From: CAYOSU01 sp964406735
GTDB taxonomy: Bacteria > Bacillota > Clostridia > Christensenellales > CAMQZB01
DNA length: 39,643 bases
Direction: 5' to 3'
NCBI GenBank assembly: GCA_964406735.1
Contig: CAYOSU010000012.1
Span: 1-39,643 of the forward strand
In this document: positions 7,662-15,268 of the stretch, in pieces
How the letters are laid out: each line of letters begins with the position of its first letter
Numbering within the stretch: position 1 is the stretch's first letter
Translations under genes and position numbers: made by a program
Notes under the pieces: model-generated
The model's database searches: none
Seen by the model: the letters and a program-made list of their open reading frames with translations, nothing else
What the model was told of the DNA's origin: nothing

Positions 7662-8282
7662 CTACTTTACGTCTATATATTCCCTTACCTTTAATTTTGC
7701 GCCGCAATTTTTTGCTATTTCCGCCGCCTTTTCTACGTCTACGCCGTCGACCTTAACGACGGACATCACAGTCTCTATGCCTTCCTCAACGCACTCACGG
7801 GTGAACTTTATAAGCTCGTCAAAGCCCTCTTTGCCGTATAAACAGTGGCATATCGCATCGTATTTTTCGCTGTCCGTCTGATTGAGAGAGACCGACACTA
7901 CGTCGATAGCTCCTTTAAGCTCATTTGCGATGCTCCTTTTGTTTATCCTGTTGCCGTGCCCGTTGGTGTTAAGTCTCGTCCTTTTGCCAAACGCTCTGAA
8001 GTATTTGCCTAATTCCGTCATAAGCTCTACCCTTTCCGTAGGCTCGCCGTAGCCGCAAAATACCACCTCGGAATATCTCCCCAAGTCGTCGATAGAGGCT
8101 ACTACCTCGTCAAAAGTCGGCTCTTTTTCAAGCCAAAGCTCGTAGCCCTCGTAGGTATCCTTGTTCCTTACGCAAAACTCGCACGCATTGGTGCATTTGT
8201 TCGTTAAGTTTATATACAGCTTGCCGTCTATCTCGTATGAATAGACGCTGCTTCTTTTTGAAGTCAAATCTCTTCCCTCCAT
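7662..8282 (-). CDS. TatD-associated-type radical SAM protein
   Basis: 206 residues. It carries the radical SAM 4Fe-4S motif CTNACEFC (Cys30, Cys34, Cys37), then FCGYGEPTER (the GGE-like motif), RLNTNGHGN and VSVSLNQ. The pattern LYINLTNKCTNAC..FC.R..LWLEKEP..VVFCGYGEPT matches the family usually annotated 'radical SAM protein, TatD family-associated' (TIGR04038-like), whose substrate is unknown to me. It is separated from pnuC by one base and from the DAHP synthase gene by two, so it is embedded in the aro operon. ATG at 8282 has no good upstream Shine-Dalgarno; GGAGG within the first codons could instead drive a TTG start at 8267, which would remove five residues. Confidence 0.85.
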   Translation of the reverse strand: MEGRDLTSKRSSVYSYEIDGKLYINLTNKCTNACEFCVRNKDTYEGYELWLEKEPTFDEVVASIDDLGRYSEVVFCGYGEPTERVELMTELGKYFRAFGKRTRLNTNGHGNRINKRSIANELKGAIDVVSVSLNQTDSEKYDAICHCLYGKEGFDELIKFTRECVEEGIETVMSVVKVDGVDVEKAAEIAKNCGAKLKVREYIDVK

Positions 8283-8283
8283 T

Positions 8284-9069
8284 TTACAGCAAGGTCTGCT
8301 TTTCGCCCTCGTGGGTAACGCCTCGCTCCTTTATGTATTTCGTCCACTTGATGTAGCCGTAAGTCGTGTTGGTGAAGTAGCCTGCTTTCAAGACCAAAAG
8401 CACCCACTGCCCCGACAGAATGTTTATTACCGTTTCAAGCCCTGCGCAGATATACCAAGCTATCCACTGCTCACGGAAGCGGAACAGTATGAAAAGTCCG
8501 TTGGCTATGCCGACTGCCGATGCGCAGGCGTCGAGGTAGCATACTATCTTCTGCGCCAAGGGGTCGCCTGCCAAGATGCCGTAATCGTCGATAAACAACG
8601 TCATTAAATATCCTACGACGAATGTCCAAACGGCTATTCCTGCAACTAAAAGCACCTCTTGCCAGCCTTTCAGCGTTCTTACGACCGTCAAGTCTTCTTT
8701 GTCCTCGTCACGGTGCTTATGCCAGTTGACGAAGCTGATTATATCGATCGGTATCCAGAAAAAAAGCGTCGTTGCCATCGTCGCAAAGCGGTACATGCAT
8801 ACGATGCAGATGGCTATCTCCGTTATCTCTACAAAAAGCGACACGATGAAGTTCCATTTGGACTGCTTTGATATGAGCAGCTCGCAAAGGATATTCAGGA
8901 ACACGTCGAGAAGATAAAGCGTCATTATTATGCCGCCGTTGACGCCACCTACGTCCTCTTCGGGAAACAGGAAGGCGAAAATAAACGCCAAAACGGTTAT
9001 CGAGAAAAACCACACCTTTTCGTAAGTCGTGAAGTAATTCCATAAATTTTTTGCTCTTTCCTTTAACAT
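8284..9069 (-). CDS. pnuC: PnuC-family nicotinamide riboside/vitamin transporter
   Basis: About 261 residues, with seven or so hydrophobic segments separated by short polar loops. The C-terminal signature REQWIAWYICAGLETVINI..GYFTNTTYGYIKWTKY matches the PnuC pattern (Trp residues of the substrate site, then NxxYGYxxW). PnuC proteins are facilitators for nicotinamide riboside; relatives carry thiamine or riboflavin. The ATG at 9069 is chosen because AGAGGT lies just upstream; a longer frame to 9111 lacks a ribosome-binding site. It is the first gene of the aro operon, one base ahead of the radical SAM gene. Substrate is not assignable from sequence. Confidence 0.88.
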   Translation of the reverse strand: MLKERAKNLWNYFTTYEKVWFFSITVLAFIFAFLFPEEDVGGVNGGIIMTLYLLDVFLNILCELLISKQSKWNFIVSLFVEITEIAICIVCMYRFATMATTLFFWIPIDIISFVNWHKHRDEDKEDLTVVRTLKGWQEVLLVAGIAVWTFVVGYLMTLFIDDYGILAGDPLAQKIVCYLDACASAVGIANGLFILFRFREQWIAWYICAGLETVINILSGQWVLLVLKAGYFTNTTYGYIKWTKYIKERGVTHEGEKQTLL

Positions 9070-9109
9070 ATATACCTCTATGGTAAAAAAATTTAAGTCA
9101 ACGCTCGTC

Positions 9110-9146
9110 AAAAAAGCGAAATGACTTCCGCTTTTTTAAGATTATA
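9110..9146 (-). promoter_or_regulatory. pnuC-aro operon -10 box and leader hairpin
   Basis: On the minus strand, TATAAT (9146-9141) is followed by a leader whose first element is a perfect 9-bp hairpin, AAAAAAGCG / CGCTTTTTT with a 10-base loop (9137-9110), ending in T. It could be an attenuator for the eight-gene operon. I found no convincing -35 box and no recognised riboswitch core. Confidence 0.45.
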
Positions 9147-9190
9147 ACATAAATGAGGCGGTTTTTACTAATATTTTAAGCAAAAAAAGA

Positions 9191-9214
9191 TGCGGCGAAG
9201 TACGTTTCGCCGCA
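9191..9214 (-). terminator. Intrinsic terminator of rlmI-like gene
   Basis: TGCGGCGAA / TTCGCCGCA, 9-bp perfect arms with a 6-base loop, followed on the minus strand by TCTTTTTTTG. A weaker GCGAA/TTCGC hairpin lies at 9220-9235, next to the stop codon. Confidence 0.85.
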
Positions 9215-9244
9215 AAAATGCGAATATTTTTTCGCTTTTTTATT

Positions 9245-10417
9245 TTATTCTACCTCTAAGACGGCGCACTTTAAGTAAAGCGACTCGTCAGTACCTAAAA
9301 GCGAGGGGTGATCACGAGATTGAGTGCGAAGCTCTAATAAGCTTACCTTTCTGCCGCTCTCGACGGCGGCGGTCTTTATCATATCTAAAAAGAGCGGGAC
9401 GGTGAGATAGTGCGAGCAGGAAAAAGTAGCTAAGTAGCCGCCGCTTTTTACTATCTTCAGCGCATTGACGTTGATGTCGTTGTAGCCTTTTATCGCTTCC
9501 TTGACCTTGTCGGACGTTTTGGTGAACGCAGGGGGATCGAGGACGACTAAGTCGAAGCGTCTGCCCTCTTTTCTGAAATCTCTCAATTTCTCAAAAACGT
9601 CGGCGCACTCCGTCGTTATATTGGTAAAGCCGTTGAGCCTTGCGTTTTCACGCACTTTTTCGAGAGCAGTTTCGGATATATCGCACGCAACGACCTCTTT
9701 TGCGCCTGCCTTTGCGGCGTTGAGTGAAAATCCGCCCGTGTGGCAGAAGCAGTCCAAGACATCGGAGCTTTCGTCGATATATCTCCTGATATTGAGCCTG
9801 TTCTCCTTCTGATCGAGGAAATAGCCCGTTTTCTGCCCGTTTTCCAAGTCTACGAGCATCTTTATGCCGTTCTCCGTTATCTCGACTATCGGGTCGAATT
9901 CGCCGTACAAAAAGCCTTTTGTGAGCGGCAATCCCTCTTTTTCACGCACCTTTACGTCGCTTCGCTCGTATATGCCCTTGGGGGAGAATATCTCGACTAA
10001 GATATCTACTATCATGTCCTTGCGCTTTTCCATGCCGAGCGCAAGTATCTGCACGGAAAGGTAGTCGCCGTATTTATCAACTATAAGCGCAGGAAGTCCG
10101 TCAGCCTCGCCGAATACTACGCGGCAGTTATCCGAAAAGCCGAGCTTTTGACGTTTTTGCCAAGCAAGCTCTATCTTTTTCTTAAAAAACTCCCTGTCGA
10201 TAGTCTCGTCCTTTCTTGTGAGAAGCCTGACTATTATCTTCGAGGCGTGGTTGATGTAGCCGCTGCCTATATAGCGGCCGTCATAGGAGTATACCTTTGC
10301 GATACTGCCCTGCACGTCCTTGCCCTCTATTTTTGCGACCTCGTTGGCGTATACCCAAGGATGACCCTGCAAAAGGCGTTTTTCTTCGTTCTTTTTGAGT
10401 GTTAATGTATAAGTCAT
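9245..10417 (-). CDS. rlmI: RlmI-like class I SAM-dependent rRNA methyltransferase
   Basis: 390 residues. An N-terminal PUA-like domain (about 1-75, with GHPWVYANEV) is followed by a THUMP-like linker and a Rossmann methyltransferase. The methyltransferase shows VLDCFCHTGGFSLNAAKAGAKEVVACDIS (SAM-binding motif I), the catalytic DPPAF motif (VVLDPPAFTK) and SCSHYL with the likely nucleophile Cys. The family methylates C5 of a cytosine in 23S rRNA (C1962 in E. coli). Length is normal. The ATG at 10417 has only a distant AAGGGA upstream. It follows deoD by 63 bases across a terminator, so it may be partly independent. Confidence 0.9.
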   Translation of the reverse strand: MTYTLTLKKNEEKRLLQGHPWVYANEVAKIEGKDVQGSIAKVYSYDGRYIGSGYINHASKIIVRLLTRKDETIDREFFKKKIELAWQKRQKLGFSDNCRVVFGEADGLPALIVDKYGDYLSVQILALGMEKRKDMIVDILVEIFSPKGIYERSDVKVREKEGLPLTKGFLYGEFDPIVEITENGIKMLVDLENGQKTGYFLDQKENRLNIRRYIDESSDVLDCFCHTGGFSLNAAKAGAKEVVACDISETALEKVRENARLNGFTNITTECADVFEKLRDFRKEGRRFDLVVLDPPAFTKTSDKVKEAIKGYNDINVNALKIVKSGGYLATFSCSHYLTVPLFLDMIKTAAVESGRKVSLLELRTQSRDHPSLLGTDESLYLKCAVLEVE

Positions 10418-10437
10418 AAATGCGTTTTATCCCTTAA

Positions 10438-10462
10438 AAAAGCAGGGTAACTCCCTGCTTTT
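10438..10462 (-). terminator. Intrinsic terminator of deoD
   Basis: AAAAGCAGGG / CCCTGCTTTT with a 5-base loop, followed on the minus strand by further T residues. It lies 18 bases past the deoD stop. Confidence 0.85.
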
Positions 10463-10480
10463 CGGTGTTTTTTTGCCGTT

Positions 10481-11188
10481 TTACGCTATTTCAAGTGCAA
10501 GCTCCATCATCTCTCTGAACGACACCTGTCTCTCTTCGGCAGGGAGTGCCTCGCCCGTTACGATGCTGTCCGAAATGGTGCAGATGCAAAGAGCGTTCTT
10601 GCCTGCTCTTGCGGCGTTCATATACAGAGCAGCCGCTTCCATCTCTACCGCCATTACGCCCATTTTCGCCCAATCCATCGTGGAATTGGAGTCGTCGTAG
10701 AAGGTATCGGAGGAAAGAACGTTTCCAAAGTGCAGGTTGAGTCCGAGCTTCTTTGCCGCTTCGTCCGCTTTTTTGACTAACTTATAGGACGCTATCGGAG
10801 CGAACGTTCCCGGAAGAGAAAACTGGCTTCCGTAATTCGAGTTCGTACATGCGCCGACGCCTATTACTATATCCCTCAGATTGATGTCCTTCTGTATTGC
10901 GCCTGCAGAGCCTATTCTTATGATATTCTCTACTCCGTAGAAGTTGAAAAGCTCGTAGGAATATATGCCGATAGAGGGCATTCCCATGCCCGACGCCATT
11001 ACCGTTACTCTCTTTCCCTTATACGTTCCCGTATAGCCTTGAACGCCTCTTACGTTGTTGACTAAGACGGCATCCTCCAAAAAGGTCTCTGCAATGAATT
11101 TTGCTCTCAAAGGATCGCCAGGCATAAGTACGGTCGGCGCAAAATCCCCTATTTTTCCGCTGTTGTGAGCTGTAGGTACGTTGGACAT
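10481..11188 (-). CDS. deoD: Purine-nucleoside phosphorylase, DeoD type
   Basis: 235 residues, the standard size of the hexameric bacterial enzyme. It has the phosphate-binding VLMPGDPLRAKFIAE, VMASGMGMPSIGIYSYELF, RIGSAGAIQ, and the purine/ribose site GVMAVEMEAAALY and ISDSIVTGE with its catalytic Asp. It cleaves purine (deoxy)nucleosides with phosphate for salvage. AAGGAG precedes the ATG. It is transcribed from a strong divergent promoter shared head to head with tcdA. Confidence 0.96.
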   Translation of the reverse strand: MSNVPTAHNSGKIGDFAPTVLMPGDPLRAKFIAETFLEDAVLVNNVRGVQGYTGTYKGKRVTVMASGMGMPSIGIYSYELFNFYGVENIIRIGSAGAIQKDINLRDIVIGVGACTNSNYGSQFSLPGTFAPIASYKLVKKADEAAKKLGLNLHFGNVLSSDTFYDDSNSTMDWAKMGVMAVEMEAAALYMNAARAGKNALCICTISDSIVTGEALPAEERQVSFREMMELALEIA

Positions 11189-11223
11189 GTTATTTCTCCT
11201 TGTTTATCTTTATTACTACTGCA

Positions 11224-11240
11224 AAAAGCAAATTGCTTTT
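11224..11240. promoter_or_regulatory. Palindrome in the deoD leader
   Basis: AAAAGCAA and TTGCTTTT flank one central base, an 8-bp perfect inverted repeat between the deoD -10 box and its ribosome-binding site. It could be an operator or a leader hairpin. Confidence 0.4.
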
Positions 11241-11253
11241 GCTCTTCGATAGT

Positions 11254-11282
11254 ATTTTAAGCCAATAATTTGTTTTTGTCAA
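11254..11282 (-). promoter_or_regulatory. Promoter of deoD
   Basis: On the minus strand, consensus TTGACA (11282-11277), a 17-base spacer and TAAAAT (11259-11254). The -35 boxes of deoD and tcdA are three bases apart, back to back. Confidence 0.8.
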
Positions 11283-11285
11283 CAC

Positions 11286-11314
11286 TTGACTTTTGAAAGA
11301 GTATATTCTATCAT
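11286..11314 (+). promoter_or_regulatory. Promoter of tcdA (predicted leaderless)
   Basis: TTGACT (11286-11291), 17-base spacer, TATCAT (11309-11314), then seven bases to the ATG at 11322. No Shine-Dalgarno sequence is present in AAAATTT. Confidence 0.65.
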
Positions 11315-11321
11315 AAAATTT

Positions 11322-12038
11322 ATGGAAAAACCTTTTGAAAGAAGTGAATTGTTGTTAGGAGTCGGCTCGACGGACGTGCTTTCTTCAAAGAAAGTCGCTG
11401 TTATCGGCGTCGGCGGCGTCGGCGGCTACGTCGTTGAGGCGTTGGCTCGCTCGGGAGTTGGCAGATTCTTGCTCGTTGACGGAGACAGGGTGGCTGTTTC
11501 TAACTTAAACCGTCAGATAATCGCACTTAACTCTACGGTAGGACGCTTTAAGACGGACGTTTTTAAGGAGCGAATACTCGACATTAACCCAAGTGCCGAG
11601 GTTACGGCGTTGAACCTGTTTTATCTCCCCGAAAAGGCGGACGAGCTCGATCTTTCGGACTGCGATTACGTCGTCGATTGCATCGATACCGTTACGGCAA
11701 AGCTTGACATCGCCAAAAGGTGCTTTGCGCTAAACATCCCCGAGATCTCCGCTATGGGTGCGGGCAACAAGCTCGACCCGACTAGGTTCGAGATAGCAGA
11801 CCTTTATTCTACATCCGTTTGTCCGCTCGCAAAAGTAATGCGCCGAGAGCTGAAAAAAGCAGGAATAACAAAGCTTAAAGTAGCGTACTCCAAGGAAGAG
11901 CCGAAGGTTACCGGGGAAAGTACCTTTGAAAACGGCAGGCGCATCCGCCCGACGACGGGAAGTTTGCCTTTCGTGCCGAGCGTTATGGGTCTTCTGATAG
12001 CAAGGGAAGTAGTGCTTGACTTGCTGGAAATAAAATAA
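11322..12038 (+). CDS. tcdA: tRNA threonylcarbamoyladenosine dehydratase (ThiF/E1-like)
   Basis: 238 residues. The N-terminus EKPFERSELLLG is followed by the ATP-binding GxGGVGGYVVEALARSGVG, LVDGDRVAVSNLNRQIIAL, DINPSAEV and DYVVDCIDTVTAKLDI, all typical of the E1-like TcdA (CsdL/YgdL) branch. The enzyme cyclises t6A37 of tRNAs in an ATP-dependent reaction. The C-terminus has SVCPLAKVMRRELKK and PSVMGLLIAREVV, also family-typical. The longer frame to 11286 reads through the promoter, so ATG 11322 is preferred. Confidence 0.93.
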   Translation: MEKPFERSELLLGVGSTDVLSSKKVAVIGVGGVGGYVVEALARSGVGRFLLVDGDRVAVSNLNRQIIALNSTVGRFKTDVFKERILDINPSAEVTALNLFYLPEKADELDLSDCDYVVDCIDTVTAKLDIAKRCFALNIPEISAMGAGNKLDPTRFEIADLYSTSVCPLAKVMRRELKKAGITKLKVAYSKEEPKVTGESTFENGRRIRPTTGSLPFVPSVMGLLIAREVVLDLLEIK

Positions 12039-12051
12039 ATTTTGGCGTTTT

Positions 12052-12076
12052 AAGGCAGGGATACCCCCCCTGCCTT
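12052..12076 (+). terminator. Hairpin downstream of tcdA
   Basis: AAGGCAGGG / CCCTGCCTT, 9-bp arms, followed by CGTTGATTTTT. The T-run is offset, so termination may be inefficient. Confidence 0.5.
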
Positions 12077-12078
12077 CG

Positions 12079-12107
12079 TTGATTTTTAGGGGAATTTGTG
12101 TTAAAAT
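12079..12107 (+). promoter_or_regulatory. Upstream promoter of the ABC exporter
   Basis: TTGATT (12079-12084), 17-base spacer, TAAAAT (12102-12107). The -10 overlaps an inverted repeat GTGTTA (12098-12103) / TAACAC (12117-12122). A second -10-like TATAAT at 12186-12191 stands close to the gene but has no good -35 box. Confidence 0.5.
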
Positions 12108-12124
12108 TATATTTTATAACACCT

Positions 12125-12164
12125 CGGAATTTGTCGGATTTTGACGAATTTTGTCGAATTTCCC
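12125..12164 (+). repeat. Four 10-bp repeats upstream of the ABC exporter
   Basis: Consecutive 10-base units CGGAATTTGT, CGGATTTTGA, CGAATTTTGT, CGAATTTCCC. The period equals about one DNA helical turn, which would place every unit on the same face of the helix. Confidence 0.7.
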
Positions 12165-12215
12165 GTTTGACGGATCGTTTTTGGCTATAATTTTCTTTTA
12201 AGGATGGAGATACGA

Positions 12216-13961
12216 ATGAAAAAGGAAAAGAAAAAGGGGCTTATTATGAGGTTTATACCTTATTACAAGCCGCATATGAAGCTTTTTACCATCGATATGA
12301 TATGCGCTTTCGTTATATCGTGCGTTAACCTCGTTTACCCTATTATTACGAGGAATATCATCAACACCTACGTCCCCAACAAGGCAATGGAGTCTATGAT
12401 AATCGCACTTGCGGCACTTCTTTCGATGTATATCATCAAGGCTCTTCTCAACTTCGTGTTGCAGTATTGGGGACACTTGGTCGGCGTTCGCATGCAGGCG
12501 GATATGAGGCGTGAGCTTTTTAATCACCTCGAGAAGATGCCGTTTTCGTACTTTGACGAGAACAAGACGGGATCTATTTTATCGAGGCTTACGAGCGACC
12601 TTTTTGAGATCTCCGAGCTTGCGCACCACGGCCCTGAGGATATATTCTTATCGCTTATCACCCTCATCGGCTCGTTTGCAGTGCTCTCACAGATAAACCT
12701 TTTGTTATCCGTCATCATTTTTGCGTTTATTCCTATCGGCGTTATCTTTATCGTTTTCATGAGACAAAGGCTCAGCACCTCGTCCAAAAAGCTTCGTGAG
12801 AAAACGTCCGCCATCAACGCACAGATCGAAAGTTCTATTTCGGGCATACGTGTCGCAAGAGCGTATTGCAGTGAGGAGCACGAGGCGCAAAGGTTCGAGG
12901 AGTGCAACGCCGAGTTCGTTCAGGCTAACGGACAGCGTTATAAGGTCATGGGACAGTTCTTCTCCTCTATGCAGTTCTATCTCGACATTATCTATTTCGT
13001 CGTCTTAACGGCAGGCGGAGTGTTCTATTATTTCGGAAAGATAGACTTAACAGACTTTTTGACCTATCTTCTTTATATTTCGACGCTTATTTCTCCTATA
13101 CGTGTGCTGGCGTCTATTTTTGAGCAGATACAGTTAGGTCTTTCGGGATTCCAAAGGTTTACGGAAATAATGGATATGCCGACAGAACGGGAAAGCGAAA
13201 ACGCTGTCGATATCGGAAGGCTTGCAGGCGACATAGTTTTTTCTGACGTTACTTTTTCTTACGACAACAAGGAAGAGCGCAACGTCATCGACGGGTTCGA
13301 TATGCACATCCCTGCAGGAAAGACCGTCGCACTCGTCGGACCGTCTGGCGGCGGAAAGACTACTATCTGCCACCTTATACCGAGGTTTTACGACATCGAA
13401 AGCGGAAAGATAACTATCGACGGAATCGATACGTCTACGATGACGAGAAGCAGTCTTCGCAAGAACATCGCTATCGTTCAGCAGGACGTATTCCTCTTTA
13501 ACGCTACTATTAAAGAGAATATCGCTTACGGCGACCACAACGCAACAGACGAGATGATAATCGCCGCCGCTAAGCGTGCTAACATCCACGATTACATCCT
13601 GACTCTCCCCGACGGCTACAACACCAACATCGGTGAGCGTGGCGTTAAGCTCTCCGGCGGACAGAAGCAACGTATATCTATCGCAAGGGCGTTTTTGAAG
13701 AACGCACCTATCCTTATCCTCGACGAGGCGACGAGCGCACTCGACAACGCTACCGAAATGCTTATACAAGAGTCCCTCGCAGAGCTTTCTAAGGGACGCA
13801 CGACGTTGGTCGTTGCGCACAGGCTTTCGACCGTCAAGAACGCTGACGAGATTCTCGTTATTACCGACGAGGGCGTTAAGGAAAGCGGCTCGCACGAGGA
13901 GCTTATTGCGATGAACGGTATTTATAAGACGCTGTACGACTTCCAGTTTAAGAATCTGTAA
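12216..13961 (+). CDS. ABC exporter, fused membrane and ATPase domains
   Basis: 581 residues, a half-transporter of the MsbA/BmrA/LmrA type that would act as a homo- or heterodimer. The N-terminal 320 residues hold six membrane helices (for example FTIDMICAFVISCVNLVYPII). The ATPase domain has Walker A GPSGGGKTT, Q-loop VQQDVF, signature LSGGQKQR, Walker B ILILDEATSALD and H-loop VAHRLSTV, all canonical, so it can serve as a catalytic half on its own. The ATG at 12216 is chosen because GGATGGAG lies just upstream; ATG 12204 overlaps that site. A unique promoter with phased repeats precedes it. The substrate (drug, lipid or peptide) is not predictable. Confidence 0.92.
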   Translation: MKKEKKKGLIMRFIPYYKPHMKLFTIDMICAFVISCVNLVYPIITRNIINTYVPNKAMESMIIALAALLSMYIIKALLNFVLQYWGHLVGVRMQADMRRELFNHLEKMPFSYFDENKTGSILSRLTSDLFEISELAHHGPEDIFLSLITLIGSFAVLSQINLLLSVIIFAFIPIGVIFIVFMRQRLSTSSKKLREKTSAINAQIESSISGIRVARAYCSEEHEAQRFEECNAEFVQANGQRYKVMGQFFSSMQFYLDIIYFVVLTAGGVFYYFGKIDLTDFLTYLLYISTLISPIRVLASIFEQIQLGLSGFQRFTEIMDMPTERESENAVDIGRLAGDIVFSDVTFSYDNKEERNVIDGFDMHIPAGKTVALVGPSGGGKTTICHLIPRFYDIESGKITIDGIDTSTMTRSSLRKNIAIVQQDVFLFNATIKENIAYGDHNATDEMIIAAAKRANIHDYILTLPDGYNTNIGERGVKLSGGQKQRISIARAFLKNAPILILDEATSALDNATEMLIQESLAELSKGRTTLVVAHRLSTVKNADEILVITDEGVKESGSHEELIAMNGIYKTLYDFQFKNL

Positions 13962-13993
13962 TATCAGGCTTTTTAAGTCTTTTTTATGAATAG

Positions 13994-14022
13994 CGCCCGA
14001 CGAAAAGGTATTTCGTCGGGCG
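13994..14022 (+). terminator. Intrinsic terminator of the ABC exporter
   Basis: CGCCCGACGAAA / TTTCGTCGGGCG, a 12-bp perfect stem with a 5-base loop, followed by TTGTTTTGTT. Confidence 0.9.
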
Positions 14023-14081
14023 TTGTTTTGTTCAAGGAGCACTTTCAAACGCTTTTTGGTGGCTGGGGTGAGCAAAACTGA

Positions 14082-14279
14082 GGGTTGACAGTGAAAAAGG
14101 TTCGATAAGGTGGTTGAAAAAGACGTATTAGTTTGTTTGAGAACAAACTAATACCCGAGGGTTTGCGGTTACGCTGCCCGAGATTCCGAAATAGCACTGC
14201 ATTGCGCTTTCGTGCTTAAAGCACGAAAGTTCGACTACGCTTTAGATACGGCGGGCAGCGGGCGGAGCGGTGGGTTCTA
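14082..14279. repeat. Long dispersed repeat (R0+R1), copy in the exporter-mgtC gap
   Basis: R0 (14082-14158) begins GGGTTGACAGTGAAAAAGG and contains a perfect 13-bp hairpin, GTATTAGTTTGTT / AACAAACTAATAC (14125-14154). R1 (14160-14279) begins GTTTGCGGTTACGCTGCCCG and closes with CGGGCAGCG. The same R0+R1 unit is at 17695-17861, and R1 alone at 38748-38833. This copy of R1 carries about 33 extra bases, including the palindrome CTTTCGTGCTT-A-AAGCACGAAAG. I see no coding frame shared by the copies. Confidence 0.85.
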
Positions 14280-14319
14280 GCCGTTGTTTGTGGGAATAAT
14301 AATTATAATTAAGAGTAGC

Positions 14320-14430
14320 CGTGGCGTGGCAAAGCGGAGTTTAGTTGGAGTAGTTAGTTTTTGGCGGCAGTAAACCACCGCCATACGGGTGTGAGAGCAT
14401 TAGAAAAGGCAGAGTGAGTACTCTGCCTTT
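14320..14430. repeat. Small GC-rich hairpin repeat and GCAGAG hairpin
   Basis: 14363-14387 is the second copy of the GGCGGCAGTAAACCACCGC element. It is followed by ATTAGAAAA and a perfect 11-bp hairpin AAAGGCAGAGT / ACTCTGCCTTT (14405-14430) that can serve as terminator for the convergent mgtC gene. The remainder up to 14546 contains a short AAGCGAAGTTTGAG fragment of the dispersed module (near 14492). Confidence 0.75.
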
Positions 14431-14546
14431 GGTTTTTTGTTGTAGATCAGGGATTAGTTTGCTTTACGTCCAACGAAGCCGTTGAGATGTGAAGCGAAGT
14501 TTGAGTGAATAGTCACGTTCCGGCAAAGCTTTTTTATAAGGGGCGG

Positions 14547-15263
14547 TCAGTCAAGTTCTTCGACGTAGTTGACATATTCGAGGGAAGCTATTGCCGCTAT
14601 TATATCGTCGTGTCTGACGAATTTTTTGAACTCGCCCGAGATTATCGTTAAGGCTATCGAGTATACGTAAAGTCCGCTATTAACGTACGCTGTATTGAAC
14701 TCGATGTCGTCTACCTTTAAGCCGAGTCTTCTTATTGCCGTTACGAAATCCTGCAGGGAATTGCGGCTTTTGAGCTCTAAGTGTATCTCGAAGTGGTTGG
14801 AGCGTCTCTTGAAGCCGTATTCGAGCTTGGTAAACAGCGCCAAGCACATCATATAGGCAAAGAACGCTATCAATGCGGTGCAGTATAGGTCAAGACCTAT
14901 TAGCACCGATACGAAGCACGCTCCCCACAGTGCGACAGACGTCGTTAAGCCCTTGAGCTGACTCTTGGAGCTATAAAGTATTGTATTGGAGCTTACTATC
15001 GCAATGCCTATCACCGTTGCGCCGATAGCCAAGGAAAATTTTGCGCCCAATACCGTTATTATATATTTATCCAGCATGCCTGCAAGCATCGAGACGAGCG
15101 ATATAAGCATGAAAGTCCTCATGCCTGCCGCATGTCTTTTTGTTGCTCTCTCACAGCCTACTATCGTTCCCAAAAAGATCGACAGCGCAACTTTAAGCGC
15201 AACGCCGCCTACAGTCAGCCCTAAGCACCAATCACCTAAAAAATTCGCTATTACGTCGTTCAT
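14547..15263 (-). CDS. MgtC/SapB-family membrane protein
   Basis: 238 residues. The N-terminal half has four hydrophobic helices with the MgtC signature GTIVGCERATKRHAAGMRTFML and continues GATVIGIAIVSSN. The C-terminal third (about 155-238) is a soluble ACT-like domain found in many MgtC homologues. MgtC proteins affect magnesium homeostasis and ATP synthase in pathogens; elsewhere the role is unclear. Start ATG 15263 has AAGGTG upstream, formed by the end of the antiporter gene; it begins five bases past that stop, so the two are an operon. Confidence 0.88.
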   Translation of the reverse strand: MNDVIANFLGDWCLGLTVGGVALKVALSIFLGTIVGCERATKRHAAGMRTFMLISLVSMLAGMLDKYIITVLGAKFSLAIGATVIGIAIVSSNTILYSSKSQLKGLTTSVALWGACFVSVLIGLDLYCTALIAFFAYMMCLALFTKLEYGFKRRSNHFEIHLELKSRNSLQDFVTAIRRLGLKVDDIEFNTAYVNSGLYVYSIALTIISGEFKKFVRHDDIIAAIASLEYVNYVEELD

Positions 15264-15268
15264 ATCTA

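Noticed and set aside
13134..14075. Long minus-strand open frame of 313 codons over the end of the ABC exporter
   Set aside because: It lies antisense to the ATPase domain with its canonical motifs, has no recognisable domain or ribosome-binding site, and runs through the exporter's terminator.
14082..14279. Insertion sequence or transposase remnant
   Set aside because: No transposase-like frame in any copy and no terminal inverted repeats with target duplications that I could identify; kept as a non-coding repeat.
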